Positions 10,290-20,722 are shown, numbered from the stretch's first letter. The stretch is DNA of 64,000 bases from Enchytraeus crypticus (GCA_905160935.1 CAJHZI010000025.1:62001-126000); one strand, 5' to 3'. Notes: generated by a model from the sequence alone, not told the origin. Made by a program: numbers and translations.

Positions 10290-11880
10290 TGGCCTATTGG
10301 ACAGAGCAGGCAATTGACCGCCCACGTTTTTATCCTTATAGACAAGCCTTATCTCTTCCCGTCGCGCACATTTTATCTTCAGGAATGAAGTGGAGATCGA
10401 CATTTCATTGCATGCCCACCTACTTTCAAGGAGCAAAACGCCTATAAGTAAAATGTTTTACGTGAAACTTTTAATTTCATATAATATATACTACGTATAA
10501 CCAAGTTACTTAGTTAAACTAACTTCAAAGTTAAATATAAAAGCTAACTACAAAAGTATCCCATAACCAAGTTACATGTAAACAGTAAATGGTCAGACAG
10601 AATACTTGGGTTTTCCAAAAAAGATTTGAAAATGTTCATGAAACGAAACCGAAATCTGATTGAAATGATTACAGCCCTATGCAATACTATAATATTATAT
10701 AACTCTTTATTTTTAAAAAATACAGGCAGAAATTAATTTGACACTTTTATCCTCAGCCGTTGTTCAATAATTGCATCTAATGTCTATGAGCTTCATTTAT
10801 GTCTAGTCCAGGAATATATGTAAAAATTACCTATCTCAATTAATGCGCACGCATGCATACTATTCTTAGATATTATATCTTGCTTGGAATGGTACTTATT
10901 AAATTACAAATTTTGTATGATTTGGTATGAATCTACCACAGGACCAGTTGAACGTCGAAGGGGGTTCCGGTTCATGTTCTCCCCTCCCCCATGATGTCAT
11001 GTGCAATTTTTATAAGCCCAAAATATAAGTGCACAGAACTTTGTCGACATCTATCACTTTCAATACAACATGTTTCAACCGTTAGGTAATTTAGTCCATT
11101 TTCCGTATAACCAGACCAGTGAATGGCCGAGATTTTACTCTCAGATCAGCACGGCTGGGTTTCGAACCCGCGATCTTCAATTCACCTCAGGATCTGTCAT
11201 TTAAATTTTCATGACGTTACCCCTAACTTATATTGAGAAATTCTAATATTCTTAATAGCAAATGAAGATTAAAGTACTTACGTTCCCTCCAACAATTGAA
11301 TCTTGGCTACGCCACTCCATGGATTAGACTGATGTTACTTAACTTAACAACAATTTAAGTTAAGTAACACAACTGTGTAACAAATCTTCATTCAGACGCC
11401 ATAACTTTCCCATTGTAGATTTTGAACTTCTATTTTTCAGGCCAACTCCATTTACTTTGGACTGAATTTCTGGATTTTGGCATTTGTACCATTTTTTGGA
11501 CCTTCTTTTTTGCTCGCCGGCTTGATTTTGTCTCAATAGTGCTCGATGTTGTCATTGATGACTGTAGCACTCTAATTGCTGTTGTTGTTGTTGCCAATAT
11601 GAAAGATCAAGTTTTAATTTTTTATTTAAAGTATTCTAAATTAGTTATATTTTGTTAAAACATTTATGAATACATGATGAGGTAAGAGAACGACTAGCCT
11701 GGTGTAACAAGTTTTCACGACTTCACGAACCAGTATACTTCAGTTACGTTAAGGTAGTCTATGCTCTTAACAGCTGATTCCGGTATATATTGTAAACAAA
11801 TCATGTAAACAATCCAATCGTAATCATTCTAATAACTCAGATAATAAATAGAATTTCGTGTAGCCTAGTTCACTTCTACA
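10290..11880. other. Intergenic region before the CHCHD7-like gene
   Basis: No certain gene. At 11105-11175 there is a tRNA-like stretch (ccagtgaatggccgag, then gggtttcgaacccgcg) that may be a second SINE type. A 15-bp perfect inverted repeat lies at 11333-11369. After a pyrimidine-rich TTTTTCAG at 11425-11431, a frame ending at TAG about 11530 encodes a hydrophobic peptide and could be a terminal exon. T-rich DNA gives such frames by chance, so I do not call it. The promoter of the downstream gene must lie here but shows no motif I can identify. Confidence 0.35.
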
Positions 11881-11889
11881 TGCTACTGC

Positions 11890-12012
11890 ATGATGTCTGG
11901 TGGTGTGACCGACGTTCACTCTGGTGCAGTGTCTTCAAAGGAAGCTTCTCGGCAGAGGTTCAACAGAACTTCTAGTAGATTTGAGGACGAAAACACTAAC
12001 CCATGTTTGAAG
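11890..12012 (+). CDS. CHCHD7: CHCHD7-like exon 1
   Basis: 41 codons from ATG (11890) to donor AAG|GTTATC. It ends with NPCLK, which carries the first Cys of CX9C motif 1. Reading on past the donor would give an unrelated tail, so the splice is preferred. Confidence 0.85.
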
Positions 12013-15000
12013 GTTATCAGTGCATCTTTAAAGTTCGCCGTTAAACAACGATACATTTTTAAACTGGCATTCGCCAGTAATTTCTCCGGACCGTAGCAAG
12101 TATATTGCCTTTCATAAATCAATATAATTTGTTTCAGAATCGTTTAATTATCTTATTTCCCCAGATAGGGTTATAAGATCATTTTCTCTCTTACTGATTG
12201 AAATGCTTCTCTCTTAGTGCACTGCCTACTGGCAGGTCTATGGTATATAACGCCTCCAGTCTTCTCTGTCTTCTGCTTGAAACCCTCTTCATGTCCACAT
12301 ATGAGTGGATCTTTAAATCATCTAACATTCCTAATCTCAGCCTGCCTCTGCCGCAATAGCCTTACATTCAGCTTTCTTTGATCTCTTTTTGTAGACTCCC
12401 CCCTTAGATTGTGTCCTATACTTCTCTTCTTCCATTTTTATAATGCGTTTGTCAATTGTCTATCTGTACCAACTCTCTCCAGAACTTCCTCGTTTGTAGC
12501 CTTTTTAGCCCCGCTAATGCAATCCAGTCTTGTCCATATCCACATTTCCAATTTCTCTAGGTTCCTGCTATCTTCCTTTCATAAGGTCCATGTTTCACCC
12601 ATATAATAGTGTGGCACATACCAAGGTTTTCAATATCTTTATCTTTATGTCTTTCTTTAGACTTTTTGTTAAAAGCTCTTTCCTCTTACCGAAGGCCTCT
12701 TTGGCTTGTGCAATCCTACTACAGATGTTCAGTCTCACATTTGTGAGACTGAACATCTGTTATAGTATGACCTATATATTTTAAACTCCTTATCTGTTCC
12801 AATTTCGCACCATTTATTATAATATTGACTTCACCTCTATTCTGGGACACTCTCGTCACCTCTGTCTTTTTTATGTTAATCTTCATTTCATATTTCGATG
12901 CCAAATTCAGACTATCCATTATCTTTTGCAGTTCAGTCTCACTTCCCACTACCATTCGTTGGTCATCTGCAAATCTTACATATTATAGCAATTTTCTTCC
13001 TTTTATTCTTTCTTCCATGGCTTCGAGAGCCATAGGAATTGACCGGAGAGATAGAATATTAATTCTAAACTTGTACTTGAATCAAAGAGCTGTTATGAAG
13101 ATCCAGTAGGAATACTCAGAAGCAGGTGAAATAGGGCCTGGTGTAAGACAAGGTTGTAGCTTGTGTAGTATATCATTTAATAGAATATGTAGTATTTTGC
13201 GTACGCAAAATAGTCCTTAGGCATTAGAAAAGAATTTGTAACAAAAAGTTTAAAGGCCCAAGAAAACGATAGCAAAACTTTTGTATGACTATGCTTTAAT
13301 ATAGAAGTAAAAAATGGACCTTTATGAATGAAGATAACAGGAAGCTAGAAGCATTGAAATTGTGGATATAGAGAAGAATGGAAAAGATTAGCTGCACCCA
13401 AAAAGTTACAAATGTAGAAGTTCTGTAAAGAGTTAGTACATATCAGGGTTGCAGGTTTTTGCTAATAAATTGAAAGAACTGGTTTTTTACAGGGAAAAAG
13501 CTGTCCCGGCAAAAACCAATTTTTGCCATAACAAAAGCGGTTCAAGCAGCATACACCTTCCTGGCAAGATTCTGTTTTGTCTAAATCATAAAAACTGGCA
13601 ACAACTACTACATTATGTTGCAGTCCCACATATTGGCAACACACATGGTTATCAAGTTTTTGCCAGCTAGGGTGGGCCAGTTTTGCCATTAATTGGTAAA
13701 AACCAGTCTTTTCTCTGTGAAAAAAACCATCATGGCAAAAATTTGTTTTTGTCATGGCAAAATCTGTTCCTGCGGAAAAACACTCTTGGCAATGTAAGTA
13801 CTTCTAAACCATAAAAATTGGCAAAAACTACCAGAGTTGTAAGAAGTACTCAGCAAGGAACTTTCAGTAAAATTAAATGGTTACTAAAAGTTAAAGTATA
13901 AAGTACTTTATCCAAATGTTACTTAAGTAAAAAGTACAAGTACTCATCAAAAAGAAGTACTTTAAAGTAATAAGTAAAAGTACTCAGAATTCCCTGCACA
14001 AAAAGCTATGAATTATACTCACACCTTAATTTTTTTACAACTTATATAGGAATAATATGGCTTCTGAGATGGTTTCCCATTGTCGTCCTCAGATTTTAAT
14101 CAGACGCCTCTTACGATACACACGTGCAGTTTATGAGTAGTTTATTCTTCTGCGTCCTGGACCCAACACAACTCATCAGTGTAATAATAGGACTTCATTG
14201 ATATTTTATCAGGGTCTCAAAAATTTAGCTGTATGTTCACGATTTATAAATTTTACATTTATACTATTATTATTAAATAGTTCATATTGTGAATAAGTAC
14301 AGACTTATTTTGTGTATTTTTGACAAATTTCAAAGTTAATATTTCTGGCTTGAAGAAAATAAATGTAACCAAATTATTTATTTATTTATAGATATATATG
14401 AAATATAAAATTTGAAAATTTGGTGAATAAATAATTATGCCGTTGATAAATAATAATTTAATAACGGCTCTTTTCGATCTTTAAGCTCCTTCATTTCGTC
14501 TCATTCCCATCATTCTTCATTTCCTCTCATTCACTCGACTGCCAACTATTTGCTGATGACACTCAGCTATATACATTAGGGTGCATCACATTTGCAAGAA
14601 TATTTTACATTCAATAGTTTTCTTTTGGCCCTAATATAGTCATGTTCCACTCCCTAAAACAAACTCCCTGAATTTTTTTGACAATTTTAGGCCTTTATTT
14701 ACTGGGTCCACATAGGCCCGCAAAACTTGTATTATTACGGTTTTTACGGTAGTATTCAATTTCAATATCATAATTGTTTAACAAACTCATTTCACAAATA
14801 TACAATAGTATTAATGTATACTGTTTGATTGATAAACAAATACCAGTGGTAGTCAGTAATCAGTGACAGTTTATTGACACATATCATGCAGAGATGTTAG
14901 TAATTAGGTTTCACAGATTTGGCAGTTAATTGATTTCTGCTTCTACGACCTGAATTTTTATATTCTGATAATGTTCTTCAGATCTAGCAGCTTCTATGTA

Positions 15001-17088
15001 ATCACTACTTAACGCTTCTCACTGCACTGTCATTTACAACGTTCAAAGCTGAAGTCTTTGCCTTCGATGGCAGAAATGAGAGTTCAGCAGGCCAGCTGTC
15101 TATATCCTCACGTAGGACGTTCGTCTCCATCCCCAAAATTCTAGAAATGAACCATGGCTCACTGTAACTAAATTATCTGACCTTGCCTAATGATATCGCT
15201 GAAGTTTTGATTTACCAAATCCAGTCACATAACGATCCGATGGTAGTGTATCATGATCTGCCACTTCCACTCCCGGAAGTCGCTTAGTTAGATACTGAAG
15301 TTCAAGCTTTGGTACAATAGCGCTGAACAAAGCAAGAGATACCATTTCAGGAATCAAATACCACAGGTGACGTTTAAAGCCTTTAAGTGCACTGGCAGCA
15401 ACCTCAGAATTTACTGGCGTGCGTTTCTGAATATCTCGATACGGAAAGATAGTATGCCATGGAGCATCAACAGCTGATGTACAAGTTATCCACCATCTGC
15501 TGTATCAAGCACACATAATTGACAAAGATACCCAAATTTTGTTGCAAACCAACAGTTGCTATTGTACCCTTTGGCAATGACTGTATCTGCTGCTCCAACA
15601 GTACCATCTTAACAGCATACAAAACCTTGGCCATCCAGCGAACCTTGTGCGTAGCACTAGGTTGACGAAACTTGAATGCTCTGCCACCTCTATCCAAATA
15701 CAGCAAATATAACTCTGTGAATTCTGCGTAATCCTCATGCTGACGTTTGACAGCAGCTGTAGCTAGAGCTGTTGGTTTTGCTTGCCATTGGCTGACCTGA
15801 GACGAAGTTATTGCATCATCTGTGTACAAGTTCCTATTAAAGTTACTCAGTCTCATCACTTGTATGAGGTACTATCTGGAAGAGTTACAGGAATCTACTA
15901 AATGCAGAATATGCTGAAGATTTGGAAGTCTCGATCTTGAAAACCATTGAGTATGACTTCGCCAACGTGGTGGCGACAAGCTGACCAGAGAAGTGCAAGA
16001 CCAAACCTTTGCTGAATGGTAATGCAGGCAGCACTAACATGGCCAGTATTGCTTGCTGTCGTATCAAACTTCACATTTATACATGTAACTGCGTATCTGA
16101 CCTTACATGAATCGAGAAACTGCAGTGATGCCCTAGCAATGCTGTCACCACAAATCCGGTCTGTTCCCGATTTATGGGATAATACCCCAAGAATTTTCAC
16201 TTGTGTATTGTTACCAATAGTTACTATAAGTCTCTTTTCTTTTGACTTTTTTGTTAGATCTGAAAAAGGCTGGCATCAACTTAGAATCCCAAAACAATGA
16301 AATCAAATGTGGAGGAACCCATGATTCGCGCACTGCAGTAGAAATTTCAGTATTTACTGCTCGTCACGAGCTGTAAATACTGAAATATGACAGCGACATT
16401 TTACTTGTGTTATCTTGACACACTTCAACAATGGCTTTTGTGAATGATGCCTTTCGAGCAGGTGTCAGATACTAGTGCCAGAAAAACGTATTTTTGGAGG
16501 TTTCAAGCTGTCAGGTGGCACAAGAGACAGTATACATGTTATCCATATGTAGAGTAGACTATCTTGCTTCTTGTTCAAGTATACGCTAGATAACAATGTA
16601 GTCGAGCATTTAGCACTAACATTGTGCTTTTCAGGGCTTATGTGGACCCAGTTGATATCTTCATATAATTGTAATATTGTGCACAATTACTTGTAATTAT
16701 AAAAGGAACACAAATATTATAGGGCCGAAATTAAAATCTGACATGATGCAATATGATGCACCCTAATACACATGCTTCACCCCCCACTCCTATCCTGATG
16801 CCAAAGCACGCCTACAGCAATCCTTCCAGTCGATTTCTCACTGGCTCAAAGTTAAGGAACGCATTGTTTACTACGCAGCTTCTCCGATATACAGGTCTAT
16901 CAATACCCCGGGCAAACGTAATATGTCCCACTTATAACAAATGAGACAGCCTTCCTCTATTCAGTCATCTACTAGGTCCTCTAAGTTAATTACTCTAGAG
17001 CGACCTAGCCTCCCTTCTCGATATATACATGTAATTAGCTTTGTATATTTATATACATATATGTATATATATGTATATGTATAGCCTA

Positions 17089-17141
<53 letters not shown>

Positions 17142-17192
17142 CTATATATAGTATATATATATATATATACTATATAATATATATATAATATG

Positions 17193-17233
<41 letters not shown>

Positions 17234-20200
17234 ATAGTCTATCTATATATATACTATCTATATATATATATATATATATAGGCTATACATGTAAAATCAT
17301 TGGCTGGAGCCAGTGGCGATGTCGGTAAGATATTCAACCGCGGATCAGTATGTGCGGGATTCAAATCCTGGGCTCGCCCGTCACTGACATCACTTTCGAG
17401 TGAAGAAACTGACGTTAACATTAGCTTTACCAGCTTTATCCTATTTGAATATTAAAAAAATTGATTTACATTTTTTAATCTTATTTTTTATTATTATTTA
17501 AAATCATGATTATTATCAACCCTTAACTCTGCTAAAAGTAAATCTAACTTATTTAACAACTTATTAAGTTGTAAATGGTACAATACATTTAAGGAATACA
17601 ATACAATTAAGGAATTTAAATGGTACATTTAAGGGTTTTTGTCAGGACACTAGCAAAAACCCTTTTTGATATGGCAAAAGCCAACCCTGGTACAGACAGT
17701 TGATAAATGCATTAAGGAATAGGAAGAAGACTTGTATAGGCCATATTCTAAGAGTGGAGAGTTCTTCTGAAAGAGGTCATAGGAGGTTGAATGGAAAGAA
17801 AGAAAAGCAGAGGCAGATTGAGCTTGGGTATGTTAGACGATTTAAAGATCCACTCATATGTGGTCATGAAGAGGAAAACAGAAGACACAGAAAAGTGGAG
17901 GCATCTTATGCCATGGACCTGCCAGTAGTGAGCAGTGCACTGAGAAAGAGAGAGATACTGAAAGAAACTAACTATTCATAATTAACCCATTGATCCCCAT
18001 ATTTTGGTCAAATCCGCTTCTATCTTTCAATCTGTAAATTTTAATCAAAATGCGATTTTGACCCTCACTTCTTATTAGGAAAATTCTAACACTATACTAT
18101 GTATTGTGTTATAGGAATCGAAGTTGTCGCTCAACTGCATGACTGACAACGATTTTGATCGAGACAAGTGCACTCTCTACTTTCAGAACTACCGAAACTG
18201 TCTGGACTTTTGGGTAGGCCTATATATATTTTCTCTCATTATGAGTTCGTTATTGAATGACAAAGTTTAAGTAAATAAAAGCAAATTACTAAATTAGTAA
18301 AGCAGAATCAGTGAAAGCTTTTAAAAACAAATATAAAACATATATGATAAATATATGAACATGTAAATTAGATGCTAACTACATGTTTAGTATTATGTAT
18401 AGACCTATGTATAAATTTGACATGTTGACATCAGGGGCGGATCCAGGATTTTTCAAGGGGGGGCCCGAATTTTTTTTGAGATTTTTTTTTGCTTACGCCA
18501 CGCCTTTGGGACTCGGAACATGTGATGCAACCAGAAATAATGCTGTGAGGGGTGGGAAATTTTTCACTACTGCGCTCGTCTCATAGAGTCAGTGTATGCC
18601 CGTATCTTACCGCCCCCCCCCCCGTCATACCCGTACTAAAGTCAGGGGAAAACCTTAAATGCCTAAAATCCTGTAGGCCTACATTTGTTTTGGAAGAAAG
18701 CAGGTTAATTTTTTCACCTTCGAAGAAACTCAGCGGATCTGGACGAATTGCAAAAGTGACCTCATTTTGGCGGTAGGGGGCCCCTCCCAGCCATGGATGT
18801 TTGCACAACAACTCCGGGACAGAGTTCACATTTTTACTCACACCCTTTTCTCCATTTATACAGTGGTTAATGTGAAAATTGAGAGCTAGTGAAACGGTCA
18901 ACGTTTTTCGGGCCCCCATCCAGTATATAATATATGGGCCCCTAGTGGTGCCCATATTTGAAGAAATTCGAACTATAGTGGAACTGAGTTCCCTCGCGTA
19001 CCCCCCCCCCCCTCAACCACTGCCCTTACAAACATACAAACATAGATCTATTTACACAAACCAATTGGCATAGAAACAACGAAAATATAGTTTACAAAAA
19101 TTTAACGGCCGGCCTAAGGTACAAATCGTACGAACTTCATGTCAACCAGTGGCGGATCCAGAAGGGGGCGGGCCCCCCTCCTGGATCCGCCGCTGGTTGA
19201 CATGATGTTTGTACGATTTGATTTGTTAAGTAGGCCTAATTAAGTATTTTACGGTGTACAGATAGGTGAAATTAGACCTAAATAGAAATTGAAATTTAGA
19301 ATTTTCTTATAAATAGTTGTAGGCCTAGTTGGTCACTGGCTCTTTTTGCTAAATGTACTTGTTTAATGTAGTTGTCAGTCTTATATTGAACGATGACGTG
19401 TTACTAATATTAATTGGTATTAGTTAAGAGTCTGATGAGTCTTAAACAAGCATATAATTGCTTCCTGACTCTGTAAGTTATGTTATGTTACAATTAGTAT
19501 CTTAAACTGTGAAAACTATACTTTATTTGTGACAGGTTCGGTAAAAATTTATTTCGATTAGTAGTTTTAATGTTAAAGTAAAGTAGTAAAGCTAGAAAGT
19601 ATCTAAAAAATGTAGAAGGTATCTACTTAAATCTTTAGTTAATTCAACTGATAAGTTTAATTAACAAAAACTAGTCCAGTGTTCTTATTGACAATACCAA
19701 GGTTATCCTTAGGGAGATCAATCCGTAACAGACAATGAAAACTTCTACATATCCCGATTCCACATTACGGGATGGGAAGGCTATACATTGTCCTTGTGAT
19801 ACTTTGTTGGTAGAAGAAGCGCCGAACTATGGATAGAAAACTGTGCCTTAAACCCGTCTTTGAATTGAAAACCAGAGAGATTGATAGATAGAAAGAGAGA
19901 GTGAGAGAGAGAGAGAGAGAGAGAGGTGATGCAAGAGTAATGCTGGTATGATATTTAGAGGGATAGAGAGAGGATTCAGTTAGTTACGGTGCTGTGTGTA
20001 TGATGAATAACTTATCGTTACTGATTCATGTTTTCATCAAAAAGTCTAAACCTCAGAGATCACTTCCAGTAGAGGCCTGCTCATGGGAGCTCTTATGTAT
20101 TGACGTTGTATTGAGTGCTATATACCTGAGCGTATTTAATGTTGCACTGAACAGTGTAAGGGGCGAGATGTTCAGTCGACTAGTTAGGCTACCTGATGTT

Positions 20201-20683
20201 ACCAGGAGAAAATGAGAAATTATATTAATGAGTGAATGAGAGTGAAAGTGAGCGATAGACTATGTATCATCATCTTCCCTTAAATCCCTGTTTAATCGGG
20301 GTCGGGATACGAATAGACTTTTTTCAGTCCTCCCTGTCCCAAACCATATCATCAGTCAATTCCCTATTTTTCATGTCCTTCTTAATTACCGCATCCCACG
20401 TCAATTGTGGTCTACCTCTCTCTAGCTAACATCCAGTTCTTCCCTCCAAACTCTCTTTACTACATCCTCATCTGCCTTTCTCACAATAGGTCCATACCAT
20501 TTCAATAAAAGCAATAAGTATACGAGAGAATATAAACTATTGAGTTACTTTCTGTTCTGGTTGCAGAAGCGAGTGAAGAACGACCGAAGGAAGCGAGGTA
20601 TAGAGCCAGAGCTGCCCCCACTGGAGGAGCGCCAGTCTGTGAGAGATGAATATTATAGGAAAGCTACCTCTCTACATACCTAG
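11890..20683 (+). CDS. CHCHD7: CHCHD7/COX23-like twin CX9C protein (complete, 3 exons)
   Basis: Exons 11890-12012, 18115-18213 and 20567-20683 join in phase 0 at both junctions to give 112 residues. Two CX9C motifs are present, C39-x9-C49 and C60-x9-C70, followed by W74 and a basic, Pro-rich tail (KRVKNDRRKRGIEPELPP). This matches the CHCHD7/Cox23 family of small proteins of the mitochondrial intermembrane space, which are oxidised through the Mia40 pathway and linked to cytochrome c oxidase assembly. NPCLK, the DFDRDKC-type block and the FQNYRNC/FW block are typical. The N terminus is about 25 residues longer than the human 85-residue protein; a second Met lies at codon 2. Intron 1 cuts inside the first CX9C and is 6.1 kb long because of a nest of transposons. 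A poly(A) signal follows at 20717. Confidence 0.88.
12190..13025 (-). mobile_element. RTE/I-like LINE (family B), minus-strand 3' fragment
   Basis: The minus strand reads MKINIKKTEV, LEQIRSLKYIGHTIT and, further on, the HILR / GRGRPRL / MLDDLKIHSY type 3' region. This matches the better copy at 22940-24065. It meets a plus-strand copy of the same family head-to-head near 13028. Within it is an 18-19 bp perfect hairpin at 12721-12760 that has replaced the normal sequence after the CETE block. Confidence 0.75.
12721..12760. repeat. Perfect 19-bp hairpin inside LINE B
   Basis: Left arm 12721-12739 and right arm 12742-12760 are perfect reverse complements with a 2-base loop. The intact family B copy has only the left arm here, so the right arm looks like a local inverted duplication. 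Confidence 0.85.
13028..13443 (+). mobile_element. RTE/I-like LINE (family B), plus-strand copy, 5' part
   Basis: The plus strand gives AIGIDRRDRILILNLYLNQR, an EYSEAGEIG block and GVRQGCSL, the palm region of the reverse transcriptase, with frameshifts. The copy is interrupted at 13443 by a hAT-like element and resumes at 17690. Confidence 0.75.
13831..14000. mobile_element. Fragment of hAT-like family H2 (aaagtactt-rich)
   Basis: Starts cagagttgtaagaagtactc and is full of aagtactttt/aaaagtactt units, like the element at 22546-24670. The end is not defined. Confidence 0.45.
14465..14576 (+). mobile_element. CR1-like LINE fragment, left part
   Basis: The plus strand carries the reverse transcriptase FADDTQLY catalytic box near 14550. 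It is interrupted at 14576/14577 by the element at 14577-16765 and continues at 16774. Confidence 0.7.
14577..16765 (-). mobile_element. Transposon with HWDSK / FDTTASNTG / CRHH transposase-like protein
   Basis: A 2189-bp unit bounded by the 12-bp TIR TAGGGTGCATCA and its reverse complement. Flanks atatacat (14569-14576) and atacacat (16766-16773) match at 7 of 8 bases. Removing it rejoins a LINE reverse transcriptase. The minus strand (about 16310 down to 15180) encodes, with frameshifts, FWDSKLMP, SHKSGTDRICGDSI, a FDTTASNTGHVSAAC block, LLWSACRHHVGEV, HKVRWMAKVLYAVK and SAVDAPWHTIFPYRDI, then ASALKGFKRHLWYLIPEMV and VTGFGK. I have seen this protein family as an uncharacterised repeat-encoded protein in several invertebrates. 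The Asp residues and the C-x-x-H motif recall hAT transposases, which also make 8-bp duplications; that link is inference. The gene is broken and inactive. Confidence 0.65.
16344..16386. repeat. 43-bp near-perfect palindrome
   Basis: Arms atttcagtatttac / gtaaatactgaaat are perfect, and an inner ctcgt/acgag pair lies near the centre. Only positions 15 and 29 and the central base are unpaired. It sits inside the transposon at 14577-16765, just upstream of its coding region. Confidence 0.8.
16774..16940 (+). mobile_element. CR1-like LINE fragment, right part
   Basis: Continues the fragment at 14465-14576 after the insertion. The plus strand gives ARLQQSFQSISHWLK, the region after the FADD box in CR1-like reverse transcriptases. 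Confidence 0.6.
17040..17283. repeat. (TA)n microsatellite
   Basis: About 240 bases of imperfect ta repeats with tatatg and ctatc interruptions. Confidence 0.9.
17301..17438 (+). mobile_element. tRNA-derived SINE, family S1
   Basis: One of the best sense copies. Head tggctggagccagtggcg, box B-like gattcaaatcc, core cgtcactgacatcactttcg, and tail gacgttaacattagcttta. Confidence 0.85.
17690..17990 (+). mobile_element. RTE/I-like LINE (family B), plus-strand copy, 3' part
   Basis: Continues the copy broken at 13443. LINALRNRKKTCIGHILRV is followed by the decayed basic linker, a VRRFKDPLI segment equivalent to MLDDLKIHS, and the terminal block with the AMDLPV and ALRKRE motifs. Confidence 0.75.
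18115..18213 (+). CDS. CHCHD7: CHCHD7-like exon 2
   Basis: 33 codons between acceptor ATAG and donor GTAGGC, phase 0 on both sides. It carries C49, C60 and C70, that is, the end of the first and the whole of the second CX9C motif, then DFW. Confidence 0.88.
18290..18431 (+). mobile_element. LINE family C 3' end, left part
   Basis: Matches the end of the LINE at 61376-62887 (AESVKAFKNK motif and the 3' UTR). It is interrupted at 18431 by a MITE and continues at 19204. Confidence 0.75.
18432..19195 (+). mobile_element. hAT-like MITE, family M1, copy 3
   Basis: Begins CAGGGGCGGATCCAGG and ends CCTGGATCCGCCGCTG. The 8-bp flank gttgacat is perfectly duplicated (18424-18431 and 19196-19203), and the LINE family C 3' UTR resumes directly after it. 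This fits hAT superfamily insertion. Near the right end an extra inverted piece of host flank plus terminus is inserted, forming the hairpin at 19122-19220. The minus-strand reading frames within it are artefacts. Confidence 0.85.
19122..19220. repeat. 40-bp-arm hairpin at the right end of MITE copy 3
   Basis: Left arm 19122-19161 and right arm 19181-19220 are reverse complements at 37 of 40 positions, with a 19-base GC-rich loop. The arm spans the MITE terminus and 24 bases of the neighbouring LINE sequence. The left arm is therefore an inverted copy of the junction. Confidence 0.85.
19204..19505 (+). mobile_element. LINE family C 3' end, right part
   Basis: Continues the 3' UTR after the MITE: gtctgatgagtcttaaacaa, catataattgcttcctgact and a ttatgttatgtta tail, as at 62760-62887. 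Confidence 0.75.
19506..20260. other. CHCHD7-like intron 2, unassigned part
   Basis: AT-rich sequence with a (GA)n microsatellite at 19895-19926. A 73-codon frame at 19994-20215 has no recognisable motif. Confidence 0.35.
20262..20505 (-). mobile_element. Dispersed repeat R2 (RTE/SINE-like, 3' end (gat)n)
   Basis: The sequence catcatcttcccttaaatcc and the following gtcgggatacgaatagac recur at 21410-21525 (inverted), 45050-45090 and 63130-63400. It is non-coding here. Confidence 0.55.
20567..20683 (+). CDS. CHCHD7: CHCHD7-like exon 3 (terminal)
   Basis: 38 codons and stop after acceptor GTTGCAG. It encodes the basic KRVKNDRRKRGIEPELPP segment and the C-terminal RDEYYRKATSLHT, comparable to the RRKNGVKP-P region of family members. 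Confidence 0.85.
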   Translation, partial: KRVKNDRRKRGIEPELPPLEERQSVRDEYYRKATSLHT

Positions 20684-20716
20684 CACACTTGAATCATATT
20701 TGTTTACTGCTATATA

Positions 20717-20722
20717 AATAAA
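20717..20722 (+). terminator. CHCHD7: Poly(A) signal AATAAA of CHCHD7-like gene
   Basis: AATAAA lies 34 bases after the stop codon, giving a very short 3' UTR. Confidence 0.65.

Larger units (their letters stand above)
13444..17689. mobile_element. hAT-like DNA transposon H1 (tttttgcc-iterated), inserted in LINE B
   Basis: Begins CAGGGTTG and ends CCAACCCTG. The left flank gtacatat (13436-13443) and right flank gtacagac (17690-17697) match at 6 of 8 bases, and removing the element restores the LINE reading order (RVSTD to LINALRN). The subterminal regions are filled with ggcaaaaac/gtttttgcc iterons in both orientations, as in the better-preserved element at 46802-48151. The interior carries a CR1-like fragment that is itself interrupted by the 14577-16765 element, plus a TA microsatellite and a SINE. 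Confidence 0.7.

Noticed and set aside
11105..11175. tRNA gene with gggtttcgaacccgcg T-arm
   Set aside because: The T-arm is good, but the anticodon and acceptor arms do not pair. It is probably another SINE or tRNA relic.
11422..11658. Hydrophobic 78-codon ORF and an alternative frame looking like a terminal membrane exon
   Set aside because: T-rich DNA yields hydrophobic frames by chance, and no conserved motif or partner exon was found. Kept only as a remark.
13449..13755. ORFs of 73 and 97 codons on both strands
   Set aside because: They arise from the gtttttgcc/ggcaaaaac iterons of hAT element H1.
18581..18955. 124-codon minus-strand ORF
   Set aside because: It lies wholly inside a non-coding MITE. 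Similar frames occur in the other M1 copies at the same place (7571, 10125, 22107, 48674).
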